A DNA stretch of 63,001 nt, taken from an uncultured Eubacteriales bacterium. Its GTDB lineage: Bacteria > Bacillota > Clostridia > Christensenellales > Borkfalkiaceae. The notes below the pieces were generated by a model. That model was not told where the DNA came from. It did not search any database and saw only the letters and a program-made list of their open reading frames with translations. Each line of letters begins with the position of its first letter. Positions within the stretch are counted from its first letter, which is position 1. The stretch is taken from positions 1-63,001 of the forward strand of contig CATKEF010000039.1 in NCBI GenBank assembly GCA_949747905.1, read 5' to 3'. Below, in pieces: positions 1 through 10,100 of this stretch. A program made the translations under genes and the position numbers.

Positions 1-33
1 AAAAGCGGCGGAGTCATAGTAAAGAAAGTTTAA
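1..33 (+). CDS. 3' end of an upstream gene (partial)
   Basis: Frame 1 is open from the first base and ends at TAA 31-33, leaving about ten codons that read KSGGVIVKKV. In many Bacillota the gene just upstream of glmM is cdaR (ybbR), so this could be its tail, but ten residues cannot establish that. The only support is the open frame and the expected gene order. Confidence 0.35.
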   Translation, partial: KSGGVIVKKV

Positions 34-37
34 GCGG

Positions 38-60
38 ACTTTCGGTTTTGAAAGTTTTTT
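38..60 (+). terminator. Weak hairpin with T run before glmM
   Basis: ACTTTC (38-43) pairs with GAAAGT (50-55) across a six-base loop and is followed by a run of T. The stem is short, so it is either a leaky terminator behind the upstream gene or an attenuator ahead of glmM. Confidence 0.3.
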
Positions 61-75
61 AACAAAAGGTGAATT

Positions 76-1464
76 ATGGGCAGATATTTCGGGACCGACG
101 GTTTCCGCGGCGAAGCAAACGTCACTCTGACCGCCGAACACGCATATAAAGCGGGGCGTTTTCTGGGTTGGTATTTCGGAGAGCTCAAAAGACGCGAGGG
201 CGATTATTCCGCGCCTAAAATCGTAATAGGAAAGGATCCCCGCCGTTCGAGCTATATGTTCGAATATACTCTGGTGGCGGGACTTACGGCGTCGGGTGCG
301 GACGCGTATATGCTTCATGTAACGACGACCCCATCCGTTGCTTATGTGACGAGGACGGACGGTTTTGACTGCGGAATAATGATATCCGCGAGTCATAACC
401 CGTATTACGACAACGGAATCAAACTGTTAAACGGACAGGGTGAAAAAATGGACGACGGTACTGTCGCCCTTATTGAGGACTTTTTCGACGGCAAACTCGT
501 CGTTTTCGGACAGAGTTACAAAGAACTTCCCTATGCTACCCGCGGGAATATCGGTAAAACGTTCGACTACGCATCGGGTAGAAATCGCTACGTCGGTTAC
601 CTCATTTCGCTGGGTTTATATTCGTTCAGGGGCAAGAGGATAGGTTTGGACTGCGCCAACGGATGTTCCTGGAATATCGCAAAGTCGGTTTTCGAGGCTC
701 TCGGCGCTACGACGTACGTAATCAACGCCGAACCGAACGGCGAGAATATAAACGAAAATTCGGGCTCGACGCATATCGAAGGACTTGTTTCCCTCGTAAA
801 AGAAAAGAAACTTGACGCGGGGTTTGCATACGACGGCGATGCCGACAGATGCATTTGCGTGGATGAAAACGGAAACATCGTTACGGGCGACCATATTCTT
901 TACATTTACGGGCTGTATATGAAGGAACGCGGCAAACTCGTAAACAATACGGTAGTTACCACGGTAATGTCTAATTTCGGACTTTACAAAGCTTTCGAGA
1001 AAGCGGGAATCGACTACGTAAAGACGGCGGTCGGAGATAGATTCGTATACGAATATATGGCGGCCAACGGTCATAAGCTGGGCGGAGAACAGTCCGGTCA
1101 TATAATATTTTCAAAGTATGCGACGACGGGCGACGGTATACTCACGAGCCTGAAGATTATGGAAGTTATGTGTGCAAAGAAAAAACCGTTGTCCGAACTT
1201 GCGGCTCCCGTGAAAATTTATCCGCAGATACTTTTGAATATTAACGTTTGCGATAAGAACGCGGCTTTGAGCGATGAAGATTTGAAAAAGGCGATAAAGG
1301 ATACGGAGGACAAGCTGGGCTACGGCGGAAGGATACTCGTGAGAGGGTCGGGAACCGAGCCGCTTATAAGAATAATGGTGGAAGCCGAGAGCGAAAGCCT
1401 TTGTCGCGAATACGCGGACGGCGTCGCCGCCGTGCTGCGCGGAAAAGGTTACGAACGGAATTAA
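76..1464 (+). CDS. glmM: Phosphoglucosamine mutase GlmM
   Basis: Converts glucosamine-6-phosphate to glucosamine-1-phosphate in the cytoplasm, the step after GlmS on the way to UDP-GlcNAc for peptidoglycan and other glycans. The 462 residues are a normal length. All four family loops are visible: the phosphoserine loop ISASHNP (Ser106), the metal loop DGDADR (Asp253, 255 and 257), the sugar-binding GGEQSGH, and the phosphate-binding RGSGTEP starting at Arg423. The ATG at 76 follows AAAGGTGA at a good distance. The stop lies five bases before glmS, so the two enzymes of one pathway are co-transcribed and probably translationally linked. Assignment is secure. Confidence 0.97.
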   Translation: MGRYFGTDGFRGEANVTLTAEHAYKAGRFLGWYFGELKRREGDYSAPKIVIGKDPRRSSYMFEYTLVAGLTASGADAYMLHVTTTPSVAYVTRTDGFDCGIMISASHNPYYDNGIKLLNGQGEKMDDGTVALIEDFFDGKLVVFGQSYKELPYATRGNIGKTFDYASGRNRYVGYLISLGLYSFRGKRIGLDCANGCSWNIAKSVFEALGATTYVINAEPNGENINENSGSTHIEGLVSLVKEKKLDAGFAYDGDADRCICVDENGNIVTGDHILYIYGLYMKERGKLVNNTVVTTVMSNFGLYKAFEKAGIDYVKTAVGDRFVYEYMAANGHKLGGEQSGHIIFSKYATTGDGILTSLKIMEVMCAKKKPLSELAAPVKIYPQILLNINVCDKNAALSDEDLKKAIKDTEDKLGYGGRILVRGSGTEPLIRIMVEAESESLCREYADGVAAVLRGKGYERN

Positions 1465-1469
1465 AATTT

Positions 1470-3305
1470 ATGTGTGGAATAGTCGGATATATCGGCGACA
1501 GACAAGCCGCCCCCGTGCTTTTGGACGGGCTTGAAAAACTCGAATACCGCGGTTACGATTCCGCTGGCGTTGCGGTTGCTGACGGCAACGGCAATATAAC
1601 AATTGTCAGGGCTAAGGGAAGGCTCTCATCTCTTTCCGAAAAAACGGATGGAGGGAAAGCGCTTAAAGGTTGTTGCGGAATAGGTCATACCCGTTGGGCG
1701 ACGCACGGCGAACCCTCGGAATGCAACGCGCATCCTCATTTCAACGACGAACAGACGCTCGCCGCCGTGCATAACGGGATAATAGAAAACTACACCGAAC
1801 TCAAACAGAAACTTTTGCGCCGCGGTTATAATTTTTACTCTCAGACGGATACGGAAGTCGCGACGAAACTCGTCGATTATTATTATAAAAAACACAAAGA
1901 CCCCGTAAAGGCTATTGCGAATTTCATACTCAGGGTAAAAGGGTCGTACGCGCTTGCCGTGCTGTTCAAGGAGCTGCCCGGCAGAATTTATGCCGTGCGC
2001 AAGGACAGTCCGATGATTGTGGGCGTATGCGGCAACGACGCGTTTATCGCTTCGGACGTGCCTGCGATTTTGAAATATACGAAATCGGTCTATTATACGG
2101 GAAACGCGGAAATTGTCTGCCTTTCCGTTGGAACGGCGTGTTTTTTTAATCTGGACGGGGAAACTATAGATAAGAGCCCTGTTGAAATAAAGTGGAGTGC
2201 GGAAGCTGCGGAAAAGGGCGGGTACGAGCATTTTATGCTCAAAGAGATGCACGAACAGCCCGAAGTCGTCAAAGATACGCTCGCCGCTTATCTTTTCGGT
2301 AGCGAAATAAAGTTTCCGAACACTTCTCTCGACGAAGAAATGCTCGGCAAAATCGGCAGTATAGTCGTAGTCGCCTGCGGTTCGGCGTATCACGCGGGAC
2401 TTGCGGCGCAATATGTAATAGAAAATTTCGCGCGTTTGCCCGTCAGGGTGGAGCTCGCGTCGGAGTTCAGATACAGAGCGCCCGTGGCATATAAAAACTG
2501 TCTTGTAGTCGCAATAAGTCAATCGGGAGAAACGGCTGATACTCTGGCGGCGCTCAGAGAGGCGAAAAGGTTGGGAATGAGGACGCTTGCGATAGTCAAC
2601 GTCGTCGGCTCTTCCATTGCGAGGGAAGCGGACGACGTGCTTTATACTCGCGCCGGTCCCGAAATAGCGGTCGCAACCACTAAAGCGTACAGTGCGCAGC
2701 TCATTGTGGGATATTTATTGGCGATAAAACTCGCCGCCGTCCGCGGAACAATGACGAAAGAAAGAAAGGACGAACTCGTAGCGGAGCTTTTGCTTATCCC
2801 GGATAAGATACGGAGCATCCTTTTAAACAAGGAGAATATTCAGCGCTTTGCTTCGGAAGCGGCAAATAAAAAGAATGTATTCTTTATAGGACGCGGCGTG
2901 GATTACGCCGTGAGCGTGGAGGGCAGCCTCAAACTTAAAGAGATAAGTTATATCCATTCGGAGGCTTATGCCGCAGGCGAGTTAAAGCACGGTACGATAA
3001 GCCTTATAGAGGACGGAACGCTTGTTCTCGGAATTATGATGCAGCGGCGCTTGCTTGAAAAAACGTTGAGCAACCTTGTGGAAACGAAAAGCCGCGGCGC
3101 GTTCGTAGCGGCGCTGACTTACGAGGGAAACGATAAGGCAGACCCGGACGCGGACGTGAAACTTGTCGTCCCGCCTACCGATGATATGTTCGCGGCAAGT
3201 CTCGCAGTCATTCCGTTACAGCTTTTCGCTTACTATTTGAGCGTTTTGAAGGGTAACGACGTCGATAAACCGCGCAATCTCGCAAAAAGCGTTACGGTGG
3301 AATAA
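1470..3305 (+). CDS. glmS: Glutamine-fructose-6-phosphate aminotransferase GlmS
   Basis: Makes glucosamine-6-phosphate from fructose-6-phosphate and glutamine, the committed step of amino-sugar synthesis. I start it at ATG 1470 because MCGIVG puts the catalytic Cys directly after the initiator Met, as the family requires. The frame is open further upstream but those codons lie inside glmM. The result is 611 residues, close to the usual 609. An N-terminal glutaminase domain (GHTRWATHG and HNGIIENY motifs) is followed by two SIS sugar-isomerase domains (CGSAYHAG, SQSGETADT) and the conserved end AKSVTVE. Only five bases separate it from glmM, which leaves no room for a glmS ribozyme in this gap. 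The next gene begins on the base after the stop. Confidence 0.97.
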   Translation: MCGIVGYIGDRQAAPVLLDGLEKLEYRGYDSAGVAVADGNGNITIVRAKGRLSSLSEKTDGGKALKGCCGIGHTRWATHGEPSECNAHPHFNDEQTLAAVHNGIIENYTELKQKLLRRGYNFYSQTDTEVATKLVDYYYKKHKDPVKAIANFILRVKGSYALAVLFKELPGRIYAVRKDSPMIVGVCGNDAFIASDVPAILKYTKSVYYTGNAEIVCLSVGTACFFNLDGETIDKSPVEIKWSAEAAEKGGYEHFMLKEMHEQPEVVKDTLAAYLFGSEIKFPNTSLDEEMLGKIGSIVVVACGSAYHAGLAAQYVIENFARLPVRVELASEFRYRAPVAYKNCLVVAISQSGETADTLAALREAKRLGMRTLAIVNVVGSSIAREADDVLYTRAGPEIAVATTKAYSAQLIVGYLLAIKLAAVRGTMTKERKDELVAELLLIPDKIRSILLNKENIQRFASEAANKKNVFFIGRGVDYAVSVEGSLKLKEISYIHSEAYAAGELKHGTISLIEDGTLVLGIMMQRRLLEKTLSNLVETKSRGAFVAALTYEGNDKADPDADVKLVVPPTDDMFAASLAVIPLQLFAYYLSVLKGNDVDKPRNLAKSVTVE

Positions 3306-5150
3306 ATGAACTGTTCTAAAAAGAAAAACTACGCAAAATTCAAAGATATAGTTGTGGTAGCCGCGTGCGATTTCGCCGCGATTACCGTTTCTATGTTACT
3401 TTCGGTATTGGTGGTGCGGGGAACGGAATTTCCGGGAATCGAGCTTCTGTACTGGTACCTTGCGAATATAGCCACGGTATACGTGCTTTTCATCGTATTC
3501 AGGCTGTATTTCTTCGTGTTTACTTCCGTCGGAATAATGGACGCGTTGAAACTCGTCGCCGCCTGTATTCTGGTGTTGTGCGTGAATATCGCATACATCT
3601 TCTTGTTTGACGACGTTGCCGACCTGAGAACATGCGTTCTGTTCAGTGTGTTTCTCGGAGTGTTCGCTCTGTTTATCCGTTTTTCGAAGAGACTCTATTA
3701 CGCATTGAAGTACTCGCTTTCGCGCAAAACGAAAGACAAAGTGAGAACGCTTATTGTTGGCGCGGGAAACGCGGGAACCGCTTTAATCAGAGAAATTCAG
3801 ACTACCGATAAAATCGATTATCTTCCCCTTTGCATAATAGATGACGATGAAAATAAATTGGGGAAACGTATTCATAACGTAAAGATAGTGGGAACTACGG
3901 AAGAAATTCCGAAATATGCGGGCAAATACGCCATAGACGAAATTCTGATTACTATGCCGTCGGCGCCCAAAGCGCAGATTAACCGTATTTACGATATATG
4001 CAAGAAAACTGACTGCAAAGTAAAAATTCTGCCCGGAATATATCAATTTGTGAGCGGTGAAGCCAATGTTTCGGCGCTCCGAGAAGTGCGCATTACCGAC
4101 CTTCTCGGCAGAGACCAGATTAACGTCAATTTAGACGAAATAATGGGATATATCGAGAACAAAGTTATCCTTGTAACGGGTGGCGGCGGTTCCATAGGCA
4201 GCGAACTCTGCCGTCAGATTGCTACGCATAATCCGCGCCAACTCATTATTTTGGATATATACGAAAACAATGCTTACGATATAGAGCAGGAGTTGAAGAG
4301 AAATTATCCCCGGCTCAATCTGCTGACTCTTATTGCCAGTATAAGGGACGAGGGGAAACTCGAGGACGTATTCAAAAAATATAAACCTGCAATCGTATTT
4401 AATGCGGCGGCCCATAAACATGTGCCTTTAATGGAAACAAGCCCCAACGAAGCCGTTAAAAACAATGTTTTCGGTACTCTGAATATGGCTAAATGCGCGG
4501 ACAAGTACGGTGCGGAGACCTTTGTGCAGATTTCCACCGACAAAGCCGTAAACCCTACCAATATAATGGGTGCGACAAAGCGTATCTGCGAGATGATTAT
4601 TCAGACCGTCGGAAAGCACAGCAAAAACACGAATTTCGTGGCGGTGCGATTCGGGAACGTTCTCGGCTCAAACGGTTCGGTTATTCCTCTGTTCGAAAAA
4701 CAGATTGCCGAGGGTGGCCCGGTGACGGTTACGCATAAGGATATTATTCGTTATTTTATGACCATACCCGAAGCTGTTTCGCTCGTTTTGCAGGCTGGCG
4801 CTTACGCCAGGGGCGGTCAGATTTTCGTTCTCGATATGGGCGAGCCGGTAAAAATTTACGATTTGGCTTACAATCTTATAAAACTTTCGGGTTTAAAGCC
4901 CAATGAGGATATACAGATTGTCTGCACGGGCTTGCGACCTGGAGAAAAGTTGTACGAAGAACGCCTTATGGACGAAGAGGGAATGCAGAAGACTCCGAAC
5001 GGACTTATTAATATAGCTAACCCGATTGAACTGGACGAGGCATATCTTTGGGATACTCTTGAAAAACTCCGCGAAGCGGCTAAGTCCGAAACTTTGGATA
5101 TGAAGAATCTCGTTGCCGGTCTTGTTACGACTTATAAACCTCAGAACTGA
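3306..5150 (+). CDS. Membrane UDP-HexNAc 4,6-dehydratase (PglF/CapD type)
   Basis: Predicted to convert UDP-GlcNAc to the 4-keto-6-deoxy sugar, the first step towards diamino-trideoxy or related sugars for surface glycans. Four hydrophobic helices occupy about residues 15-125. A first nucleotide-binding-like domain follows (LIVGAGNAG, about 150), then the catalytic extended-SDR domain with TGGGGSIGSE near residue 290. The active site reads STDKA (410-414) and IMGATK with Met421 where soluble homologues have Tyr. That Met is characteristic of the membrane PglF-type dehydratases. At 614 residues it has family length. Its ATG directly abuts the glmS stop, linking UDP-GlcNAc supply to its consumption. 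The exact product sugar cannot be read from sequence. Confidence 0.85.
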   Translation: MNCSKKKNYAKFKDIVVVAACDFAAITVSMLLSVLVVRGTEFPGIELLYWYLANIATVYVLFIVFRLYFFVFTSVGIMDALKLVAACILVLCVNIAYIFLFDDVADLRTCVLFSVFLGVFALFIRFSKRLYYALKYSLSRKTKDKVRTLIVGAGNAGTALIREIQTTDKIDYLPLCIIDDDENKLGKRIHNVKIVGTTEEIPKYAGKYAIDEILITMPSAPKAQINRIYDICKKTDCKVKILPGIYQFVSGEANVSALREVRITDLLGRDQINVNLDEIMGYIENKVILVTGGGGSIGSELCRQIATHNPRQLIILDIYENNAYDIEQELKRNYPRLNLLTLIASIRDEGKLEDVFKKYKPAIVFNAAAHKHVPLMETSPNEAVKNNVFGTLNMAKCADKYGAETFVQISTDKAVNPTNIMGATKRICEMIIQTVGKHSKNTNFVAVRFGNVLGSNGSVIPLFEKQIAEGGPVTVTHKDIIRYFMTIPEAVSLVLQAGAYARGGQIFVLDMGEPVKIYDLAYNLIKLSGLKPNEDIQIVCTGLRPGEKLYEERLMDEEGMQKTPNGLINIANPIELDEAYLWDTLEKLREAAKSETLDMKNLVAGLVTTYKPQN

Positions 5151-5154
5151 ACGA

Positions 5155-5186
5155 AGCTGCGGCATTATGCCGCGGCTTTTTATTTT
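5155..5186 (+). terminator. Terminator of the glmM-glmS-dehydratase operon
   Basis: GC-rich hairpin (AGCTGCGGCAT / ATGCCGCGGCT with one mismatch) followed by TTTTTATTTT, five bases after the dehydratase stop. Confidence 0.85.
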
Positions 5187-5190
5187 GAAT

Positions 5191-5434
5191 AAGATTCCTC
5201 GGCAAACCTCGGAATGACCTAAGCGGTTTATAACAACATAAAATCTCTGAATGACAAAGGAGGCGCACGCCGCGCCTCCTTTGTCATTCAGTGCGCCTTT
5301 CGCCCATAAGCGAAGGGTCCTCGCGTTGCTCGGTACGACAAAAGAGGTCGTGATGACATTTGTTCGGAATAATGACTGTTTGTCGTCCTGTTGCGTATTC
5401 TTTCCTGTCATCCTGAACGTAAGAGAGGGGGGGG
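5191..5434. repeat. Dispersed GTCAT/CGAGG repeat cluster and G8 run
   Basis: This gap holds several members of the intergenic repeat family: TTCCTC...CTCGGAATGAC at 5195-5218, CCTCGCGTTGCTCGG around 5319-5334 and GTCATCCTGAACG around 5407-5419. It ends in eight consecutive G at 5427-5434. I see no gene in it. Confidence 0.7.
5247..5291. repeat. Perfect 20-bp inverted repeat with 5-bp loop
   Basis: CTGAATGACAAAGGAGGCGC (5247-5266) is exactly repeated in reverse complement at 5272-5291 around ACGCC. The outer part (TGAATGAC/GTCATTCA) resembles the ends of the dispersed repeat family, so this may be a pair of such elements head to head. No T run follows directly. Confidence 0.85.
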
Positions 5435-5446
5435 TAAATTATGCAA

Positions 5447-5476
5447 TAAAAAAAGCGGTTATAACCGCTTTTTTTA
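5447..5476 (-). terminator. Bidirectional terminator, O-antigen ligase side
   Basis: AGCGGTTATAACCGCT is a perfect hairpin flanked by A7 on the left and T7 on the right. It would work on either strand and overlaps the minus-strand stop codon of the ligase-like gene. Confidence 0.8.
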
Positions 5477-6868
5477 TTTTATGTTTTCCGATTTGACGAG
5501 CATTGCAATCATCGAGCTGTACATTATCGTGGGGAAGATGTAGAACAGGTGATTGTCGAGAAGGTTTATAAGCAAAAGAGCCGATACGGTAATTGCAATA
5601 AATACCCTTTCCCGCGTGATGTTTTTGAAAAACGATACTATCGTCTGTATTCGGTGAATTACGTAAGCTATAAGACCTAATATGCCGCAGGAGGCAAGAA
5701 GCTGCAAAACGGTATCGTGGTACATGAGAGGTATGATATCGAGTCCCACCGTGTTGAGGCTCGGAGGAAGTTTTGCATAGAATCCCGTGCCGAAAAGCGG
5801 CGCAGATTCGAAATTGTTCCAGGCTTTAACCCAAAGACCTGTTCTGCCGCTTCCCGTTTTGAGGCTTATTAAAAGGGAATGGAAGAAATTGAACAGTTCC
5901 CTGTAATAAATTCCGACGAACACTATTCCTATAACAAGCGCTATGCCGCCTATAATTCTGTTTATAAGTTTATTTCTTCCTCTTATAAGCAAAATCGCAA
6001 AGCACAGAGGATAGACTATGACGGAGCATAACATAGCCTGACGGCTCATCGTGAAAATCGCTCCCGCGCCGACGACCATGGAATAGAGTAAAAAGAGGTA
6101 TCCGAACTTGTGTTTGTGCGCCACATAGAATACGGCGGGGATGCACAACACCATAAAACAGCCAATCTGATTGTACGTTCCCCAACCGAATGTTATCTTG
6201 TTTCTTATAACGCAGCCGTCCTGAATAATTCCTTCAGTCGTGCAGTATACGACGAGAAGTTCCAAAAGAAGAGCCGCGCTGAACGCAACGAACGCATAGG
6301 CGACTTTTTCGAAACTTTCCTTGGTGCAGGAAACGTTGTCCTTCATAAGAGTGAAAATTCCGAGAAAACTGCCCGCCATAAACAGTCCGTAGACGATGTT
6401 CATCGGGTTGTAATCGGAACTGAAAAGACCGTTTGCGAGGAATGTAACCGAAAGTCCGCACAGACCGAAGAATACCGGCGACAGCCTGAATTCTTTTCGC
6501 ATTGCCGCGCGGACTATCCTGTAAATCGCCGCCGCCGCAAAAATAACTATGAGTATTATCAGTTGGGCGAGTACCGCGGGACGGAAATAAAAGTCCGAGC
6601 CCATTGCGTTGGGCGACGGCGAATTTATTTTCGAGACGGCAATCGACATGAAAAGGAAATTCGAAAATATAGGAGTGGCGTCGTCGAGTAACAGCAAAAC
6701 GGCTACTCCCGATATGACGATGTAATAATAAGTCAGTAAATCGAGCCCGAGATAGTAACAACCGACTGTTATTGCCGCGGTTACAAACGGTAAATATTTC
6801 GACGAAAGGATATTTCTCAGAATTTCCGCCGCTTTTCCAAAATTAAGTTTTTTCGTTGCAGATTTCAT
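5474..6868 (-). CDS. O-antigen ligase/polymerase-like membrane protein (Wzy_C)
   Basis: A 464-residue integral membrane protein with 10 or more hydrophobic helices. Near residues 325-400 lies the family signature: GRTGLW..AW, then FGTGF, a large outer loop, and YHDTVLQLLASCGILGL, which matches the His-containing loop plus following helix of the WaaL/Wzy_C family. Such proteins transfer or polymerise lipid-linked glycans on the outer face of the membrane. In a monoderm the acceptor would be a wall glycan or protein, and its identity cannot be inferred. It converges with the dehydratase gene, which could supply one of its sugars. A near-consensus promoter lies just upstream. The family call is firm and the precise activity open. 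Confidence 0.8.
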   Translation of the reverse strand: MKSATKKLNFGKAAEILRNILSSKYLPFVTAAITVGCYYLGLDLLTYYYIVISGVAVLLLLDDATPIFSNFLFMSIAVSKINSPSPNAMGSDFYFRPAVLAQLIILIVIFAAAAIYRIVRAAMRKEFRLSPVFFGLCGLSVTFLANGLFSSDYNPMNIVYGLFMAGSFLGIFTLMKDNVSCTKESFEKVAYAFVAFSAALLLELLVVYCTTEGIIQDGCVIRNKITFGWGTYNQIGCFMVLCIPAVFYVAHKHKFGYLFLLYSMVVGAGAIFTMSRQAMLCSVIVYPLCFAILLIRGRNKLINRIIGGIALVIGIVFVGIYYRELFNFFHSLLISLKTGSGRTGLWVKAWNNFESAPLFGTGFYAKLPPSLNTVGLDIIPLMYHDTVLQLLASCGILGLIAYVIHRIQTIVSFFKNITRERVFIAITVSALLLINLLDNHLFYIFPTIMYSSMIAMLVKSENIK

Positions 6869-6917
6869 CAGGGCATCTTTCCGAAATGTACTTGTAAGAA
6901 TACTTTAATACCGTTTA

Positions 6918-6946
6918 ATTATAGACCTTTATACTTCAATTGTCAA
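6918..6946 (-). promoter_or_regulatory. Promoter of the O-antigen ligase-like gene
   Basis: On the minus strand TTGACA (6946-6941), a 17-bp spacer and TATAAT (6923-6918). Both boxes match the sigma-A consensus exactly. Confidence 0.85.
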
Positions 6947-7038
6947 TATCAATTTTCCAAAAAATTCCGTATCGGAAAAGCAACTTTTGTCAATTGCGGT
7001 TAAAAAATAAATTTTTATCATATAATTTTATTACATAC

Positions 7039-7067
7039 TTGACATTTTGTCATATACGTATTATACT
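7039..7067 (+). promoter_or_regulatory. Promoter of the 2325-residue surface protein
   Basis: TTGACA (7039-7044), a 17-bp spacer and TATACT (7062-7067). The predicted transcript start is about 60 bases before the ATG at 7135, giving a short leader with GAGG at 7124-7127. Confidence 0.85.
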
Positions 7068-7134
7068 GATACGGTAGACATTATATATAATGTGGAAAGT
7101 GCGGGCAAAAAAACCGTTCTTTTGAGGAATATAG

Positions 7135-10100
7135 ATGATAAACAGGCAGAAAGCCGTAAAGGACGGACTTCGCGCGGAAGAAGGTCTTACGGTAGTGAAA
7201 GATGCGGGTTACACCGCTAAAAATCGCGATAAGAACGACGGCGGCATAAATAAGCGCGCCGGTCTTAACGATAAAAAAACCAGGATTGGCGAGGGGGAAA
7301 AGCGTATATATCGCCGCAAGCCTCTTGCGCTCAAACACAAACGCCGTCTGCGTAAAACAGCATTGGCGTTTTCCGTCATGTTCGCGCTTGCTCTCGCTTC
7401 GGTGGGATTCGGCTTTTTGATGGTGCCCGAAGTGCCCGACATCGTGGACTACGGATACAAAACGGTTTATTACGAACTGCCCTCGGGCGGCGAGCCCACC
7501 GACCATACGGCGCTTGAAGCCGTAGGTTATATGCACTACCGCTTCAAACAGCGCCGGTATTGGTATTCCGAATTCGAATCGACGGTTAACGCCGTTGCGC
7601 TCGGTATACCGGCGCAACAGAAAGTTTATACGTATAAACAGTACAAAGACGACGTGCTCGTATCCGCCGATATCACTACCGGTCTGGAAATCGTTTGCAG
7701 CGCAAGACAGTTCTGCACTGCGGCGGGCAGGGTTCTCTGGAGAAGCGCTGCGGGAAATTCGAGCACTTACAACGGAATGGATACCGAGTGGAAAAACTCT
7801 CTCGACGGAAATCTTCCCATAGAGGGCGAGGGTGGTTTCAAGGAAAAGCGCGGTTATCCTCCCACGGAGTTTTCCGTCTACGTAATAAACGAAAAAACGG
7901 TGCTCCCCGACGGTACGTCCGAAAAAGTCGTCGATAACGGCGACGGCACTTATTCGGTGGAATTGCATCTGAACGGCGATTACGATACGGAAAACCTCGG
8001 CGCCAACTCCGCGGTTTATTATTACGGCAAGCAAATGGCGACGACGGGCGGGCTTTCAGGGCTGCCCAAGTTCGACGATATAAAAGTGAAATATACTTTC
8101 GACGCCGACTGGACGGTACTCAGATGCGAGATACAAGACGCATATTTCGCCAAAGTCGCGGGACTCGATTCCAATTGTTCCTCCACAAGCGTTACCGTAT
8201 ATTCCTACGAAAAGGAAAAGTGCGACAACACTTATTACGAAGACTTTTTCAAACCTCTTCTCGGCGAGCAGGTTTCTCCCGAGGAAGAGAATAAAATAAA
8301 CGCTTTCAATTGTATAATGAACGCATTCGGCGGAGTTATGGTAGACGGCGCGGTATTCAAGCTGAATGCCTCTCTCGGCGCAATGCCGTTAAACGGCGTG
8401 GTCGACCTGAAAATGAACAACGGAGCTTTGAGCGGACTGAGCTTCAAGTTGGGCGACATAACGGCGCATCTGGACAAAGAGAACGGCAAACAATACGTTT
8501 ATTTGTCTCTCGGCGGCGCAAAATATAAACTCTGTACGGACGATTTGAATTTCGGCGGCGGTGCGGGGATGTCCGCGGCCGAAGGGACGGGACTTGACAT
8601 AAACGCTCTTTTGTCTCAGCTTGCGGACGACAATGCCTTTTCTCTGAGCGAGGACGGGAAGTCTGCCGTTCTCAGCCCGGTACTCGATTTGTTCGGGTTG
8701 AAAATACCTTTGGAGTTCAATTTCCTGATTGACGGGGACAAAGTTACTCTCGGCGACGTAAACACGGCGCTCTCTTTGGGTGAAACGCCCTTGAAGGCAA
8801 AAATAGAATTCGGTACTCAGGCGGATGCTCCCGCGCTCCTTACGGAAGCGGATAAAGCGGCGTATTCCGATATGATGAACGAAGGGCTTGCTCTTAACGT
8901 CGCTCTCGGAATAGACGGATTCGGCATGGACGGTACCGTTTACATAGGACTCGAAGGAGGAAGTTTCGGCGGAATACGCGCAGGTTTCGGCGGTTTGAAC
9001 GTCGTATACGACGGGGACGCGTTATATCTCGATTTGGGCAAAAACGCAAGATACAAAGTCGCAACGGGCAAAGTAAGCCTGCCCGGATTTGATTTCGGCG
9101 CGATTGATTCGGAAGATATTAAATCGCTCCTCGGAAAACTCGTCGGCGGAATAAAGACGGACGAAAACGGAATAACCGTTTCAACCGACCTCAACGTATT
9201 CGAGACTGTGTTGAATCTTGCGGTCACTTTGAAATTAAACGACGGTTTCGGACTGAATGTCAATCTGAACGCTTTCGATAAGGAAATATCCGTCGCCGTC
9301 GGTTTCGGAAACAAAGCCGACGCCCCCGCGGAGCTTACCGCGGAGGACAAGAGACAGTATGCCGACCTGATGAACGACGGCGTAACCTTAGCGGTAGGTC
9401 TCAATATAGACGGCGTCGAGTTCGACGGAAACGTACATATAGCTCTTGAGGGCGGAAAGTTCGTCGGGGTACGCGCAAATATTGCGGGAATCGACTTTAT
9501 ATTCTCGGGTAAAGAACTTTATCTCGATTGCGGCGGAAATGCAAAGTATATGCTTAGTCTGCCTTCCTCGGCGGCGTTTGCAGACGGCAACGCGGAAACG
9601 AGCATTGCGGAACTTATCGGTAAACTTCTCGACATTACGGACTTTACGGAGAACGGAATAACCGTAGAAACGCAGTTCGAAGTGCTGGGCGCTCTTGTTA
9701 ATCTTGCCGCAAACGTAAATATTAACGGCGGTATCGGTATTGATGCCGAACTTGCGCTGTTCGGTAAACATATTTCCGCCTCGGTGGCTTTCGGGGACAA
9801 ATCGCAAATTCCCGCGGCGCCGACCGAAGAGGACAAAAAAGATTATATATACCTGAACGAAGGTTTTTCGCTTTCGGGCACGATTAATCTTAATATCGAC
9901 GACACGGAAATCAAAGCCGACGTGAAAAATCTTGCGTTGTCTTTCGTAAACGGCATAGAGTTCGCTCTTGACGCAACGCTTACGATTGGAGATACATATA
10001 ACGATTTCTACGTTTCGTATGCGGGCGGAACTCTCGTAATCGCATACGGAGACGTAGGCTTTACCGTGGATACTATGGAAGGACTTCAAACCATAGGCGA

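Noticed and set aside
1465-1469. glmS ribozyme ahead of glmS
   Set aside because: Only five bases separate glmM and glmS, and the 75 bases before glmM are too short to judge.
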